NCBI GenBank assembly: GCA_007133745.1
Contig: SLMC01000393.1
Span: 1-7,917 of the forward strand
Length of the DNA stretch: 7,917 bases
Reading direction: 5' to 3'
Source of the DNA: Kiritimatiellia bacterium
Lineage (GTDB): Bacteria > Verrucomicrobiota > Kiritimatiellia > UBA8416 > SLMC01
Shown: positions 6,492 through 7,917 of the stretch, piece after piece
How the letters are laid out: each line of letters opens with the position of its first letter
Position numbering within the stretch: the first letter of the stretch is position 1
The notes under the pieces: generated by a model
What the model saw: only the letters and a program-made list of their open reading frames with translations
Told to the model about the DNA's origin: nothing
Database searches by the model: none
Made by a program: the position numbers and the translations under genes

Positions 6492-7769
6492 ATGAATCGG
6501 TTGCCCGGCAAAGGCTTGAAGACGGATTCCTGCGGCGAGCAAAACGCGTTCGCGTTGGCCTGCTTCCGCGCGATCGTGTCGGAAACCGAAGAACAGCGCC
6601 CTTGGGTTTCCGTGCGAGACTGGAATCGTGCCGTGCAGACTCTGGAAATCCACGGACTGTTGCCGATTCTTTGTCGCGCGTCGGAAGCTCCGGAAGACGT
6701 ACAACGTCTCGCGCTGGAAGCCAAGCTGCGGGCGGCCACCTATCAGACGAATGCCCTGGACGCGCTGAACGATATTTCGCGCGAGATGAAAGCGGCCGGC
6801 ATCCCGTTTGCAGTGCTCAAAGGCACCTATCTGTACGAACTGCTCTACCGCGATCTGTTCCCCCGCCAATACGGGGACATTGACCTGCTGGTACCGTCCG
6901 AACGTATTGAAGACGCGGTCTCGGCCCTGGAAAGAGTCGGTTACGAAGGGGACCGGAAGCGGGCAGGCCGTCCTTCCATGCCGCGCTGGCATTTTCACGC
7001 GGCGCTGACGTCGAAAAAGCCGGGCGGCCTGCCCGTCGAACTGCATCGCTCGCTGGTGGATCGAGCCAATCTCTATCGGATCCGCGAGGAAGAACTTTTC
7101 GGGCGCCTGACGGAATTCCGGGCGCGGCAGGGCGGGTTCACCGTCCTCTGCGCGGAGGATCAGCTTATCTATCTTTGCCTGCATGTCGCCAAGCACGGAA
7201 GCCTCAATGCCATCGGCCTGCGCAACGGATTTGCCCCCGAATGGTTTTGCGATCCGGCCGCCGGCAATCGTTTGCTGTGGTTTCTGGACATCGAGATCTT
7301 CCTGCGCAAGCACAAAACCCTTTTGGATTGGCCGGCCGTCGCCGAACGCATGGAACGGTGGAACGTCTTCGACGATATGATGCACTGTCTGCGCGTAATC
7401 AAGGCGCTTCAGCCGGAATCCCAGGCTGAATACGCCATGGAACGGCTTGGCGGCAGTTCGCTCGAAACGGACTCGATGCGGAACGCGTCGTCCATAGTGG
7501 CCGGGAAAGCGAAGTCGGCGCGACGCAAGGGGATACTGGATCGCGGCCTGCAAAGCGCCGCCGGCCAGGCGCTGCTGGCGCGCTCCATGCGCGTCAATCC
7601 CATGCTCTTTATCCGGCCGATCCGCTTGTTTCTCGTGTGGCGGATTCTCGCTCCGTCGCCAAGCCGACTCCTCAAGTACCACGGCAGACAAAAACGTCTG
7701 TGGCTTCCGTGGCTTTACCTCGTCCACCCCTTCCACATGCTCCGCAAGATGCTCGGGTTGAATGAGTAG
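6492..7769 (+). CDS. Nucleotidyltransferase family protein (NTP_transf_5 type)
   Basis: This 425-residue protein resembles the uncharacterised nucleotidyltransferase family NTP_transf_5. Key features are LKGTYLYELLY (LKG at 109-111) followed by RQYGDIDLLVP, in which Asp129 and Asp131 form the metal-binding DxD, and an upstream helix-rich segment. The middle (VELHRSLVD, then LCAEDQLIYLCLHVAKHG around 220-238) matches the family's usual continuation. The C-terminal 60 residues are basic and hydrophobic (IRPIRLFLVWRIL, then WLPWLYLVHPFHMLRKM) and may associate with membrane. These proteins commonly sit beside HprK-like kinases and PqqD-like proteins in peptide and exopolysaccharide clusters, and may transfer a nucleotide to a product or partner; the real substrate is unknown. 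The start has AAGGA (6481-6485) upstream, and the gene follows the ABC gene by 20 bases, apparently the last of the operon. The family call is good; the reaction is inference. Confidence 0.83.
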   Translation: MNRLPGKGLKTDSCGEQNAFALACFRAIVSETEEQRPWVSVRDWNRAVQTLEIHGLLPILCRASEAPEDVQRLALEAKLRAATYQTNALDALNDISREMKAAGIPFAVLKGTYLYELLYRDLFPRQYGDIDLLVPSERIEDAVSALERVGYEGDRKRAGRPSMPRWHFHAALTSKKPGGLPVELHRSLVDRANLYRIREEELFGRLTEFRARQGGFTVLCAEDQLIYLCLHVAKHGSLNAIGLRNGFAPEWFCDPAAGNRLLWFLDIEIFLRKHKTLLDWPAVAERMERWNVFDDMMHCLRVIKALQPESQAEYAMERLGGSSLETDSMRNASSIVAGKAKSARRKGILDRGLQSAAGQALLARSMRVNPMLFIRPIRLFLVWRILAPSPSRLLKYHGRQKRLWLPWLYLVHPFHMLRKMLGLNE

Positions 7770-7777
7770 GGGCCACC

Positions 7778-7870
7778 CCTGTTATCGGGCAGCCTGGGCT
7801 GGAGCCGGCGGTCCCCCGCCGGTAGAAAAAAACGGCCGAGGACGGCCGACTCCAGGCGTACGATAACAGG
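7778..7870. repeat. Nested palindromic intergenic element with 10-bp terminal inverted repeats
   Basis: The ends are perfect inverted repeats, CCTGTTATCG (7778-7787) and CGATAACAGG (7861-7870). Inside are CTGGAG (7799-7804) and CTCCAG (7850-7855), then two hairpins: CCGGCGG/CCGCCGG around a TCCC loop (7805-7822), and CGGCCG/CGGCCG around AGGA (7833-7848). The whole 93-base segment could fold as a forked stem. No target-site duplication is visible. It looks like a dispersed extragenic palindrome or small non-autonomous element just downstream of the last gene. It may also help define the transcript's 3' end, but there is no T-run after a stem on the + strand. Confidence 0.6.
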
Positions 7871-7917
7871 TATGTCCCTGTTGAGTCCGACGGGATCGGG
7901 AGAACATTTTTCGCGTA

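Noticed and set aside
6462..7736. Long minus-strand open frame, 424 codons, opposite the nucleotidyltransferase
   Set aside because: It mirrors the + strand gene almost exactly, shows no recognisable motif, and the + strand product has clear LKG and DxD motifs with an operon context.
7805..7832. GC hairpin followed by an A run as a rho-independent terminator
   Set aside because: On the + strand the stem is followed by A, not T; on the minus strand the T run precedes the stem. The orientation is wrong both ways.
7872..7917. ATG at 7872 opening a frame to the window end
   Set aside because: Only 15 codons are visible, with no properly spaced ribosome binding site and no recognisable start of a protein.

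Overview
The window is a GC-rich bacterial segment (all genes on the + strand) that reads as one RiPP-type maturation operon: a set of enzymes that would modify and export a ribosomally made peptide. Its core is a PqqD-like peptide-recognition protein followed by two different radical SAM/SPASM enzymes. Together with a later P-loop protein, this gene set matches my recollection of the 'SynChlorMet' cassette (ScmC, ScmD, ScmE, ScmF), which was defined by comparative genomics and, as far as I recall, has no identified precursor peptide. The family names rest on pattern recognition, not on a search.

Layout. 2-331: C-terminal end of a Cys/Gly/Tyr-rich repeat protein whose start lies outside the window; it is the obvious candidate substrate. 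332-532: a 201-base interval with no convincing promoter or terminator, an optional 47-codon cysteine-containing ORF (386-529), and a strong ribosome binding site. 533-832: ScmD-like PqqD protein. 825-1955: ScmE-like radical SAM/SPASM. 1952-3115: ScmF-like radical SAM/SPASM. 3135-about 3773: S26B-type (Ser/His) signal-peptidase-like module with no membrane anchor. It runs without a stop into 3774-4651, an ScmC-like (HprK-related) P-loop gene broken by a one-base frameshift in a C run at 4234-4237. 4648-6471: ABC exporter with fused membrane and ATPase domains. 6492-7769: nucleotidyltransferase of the NTP_transf_5 type. 7770-7917: intergenic, with a nested palindromic element bounded by perfect 10-bp inverted repeats (7778-7870).

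Gene spacing supports cotranscription: an 8-base overlap (ATGCCTGA), ATGA overlaps at 1952 and 4648, and gaps of only 19 and 20 bases elsewhere. A plausible working model is that the PqqD-like protein presents the precursor to the two radical SAM enzymes, the S26-like peptidase trims it, the ABC protein exports it, and the kinase-like and nucleotidyltransferase proteins add or use a phosphate or nucleotide group. This model is inference.

Organism: the sequence does not settle it. GC-rich DNA, a SynChlorMet-type cassette and a dispersed-type GC palindrome suggest an environmental bacterium, for example deltaproteobacterial or of the Verrucomicrobia/Kiritimatiella/Lentisphaera kind. I hold this with low confidence.
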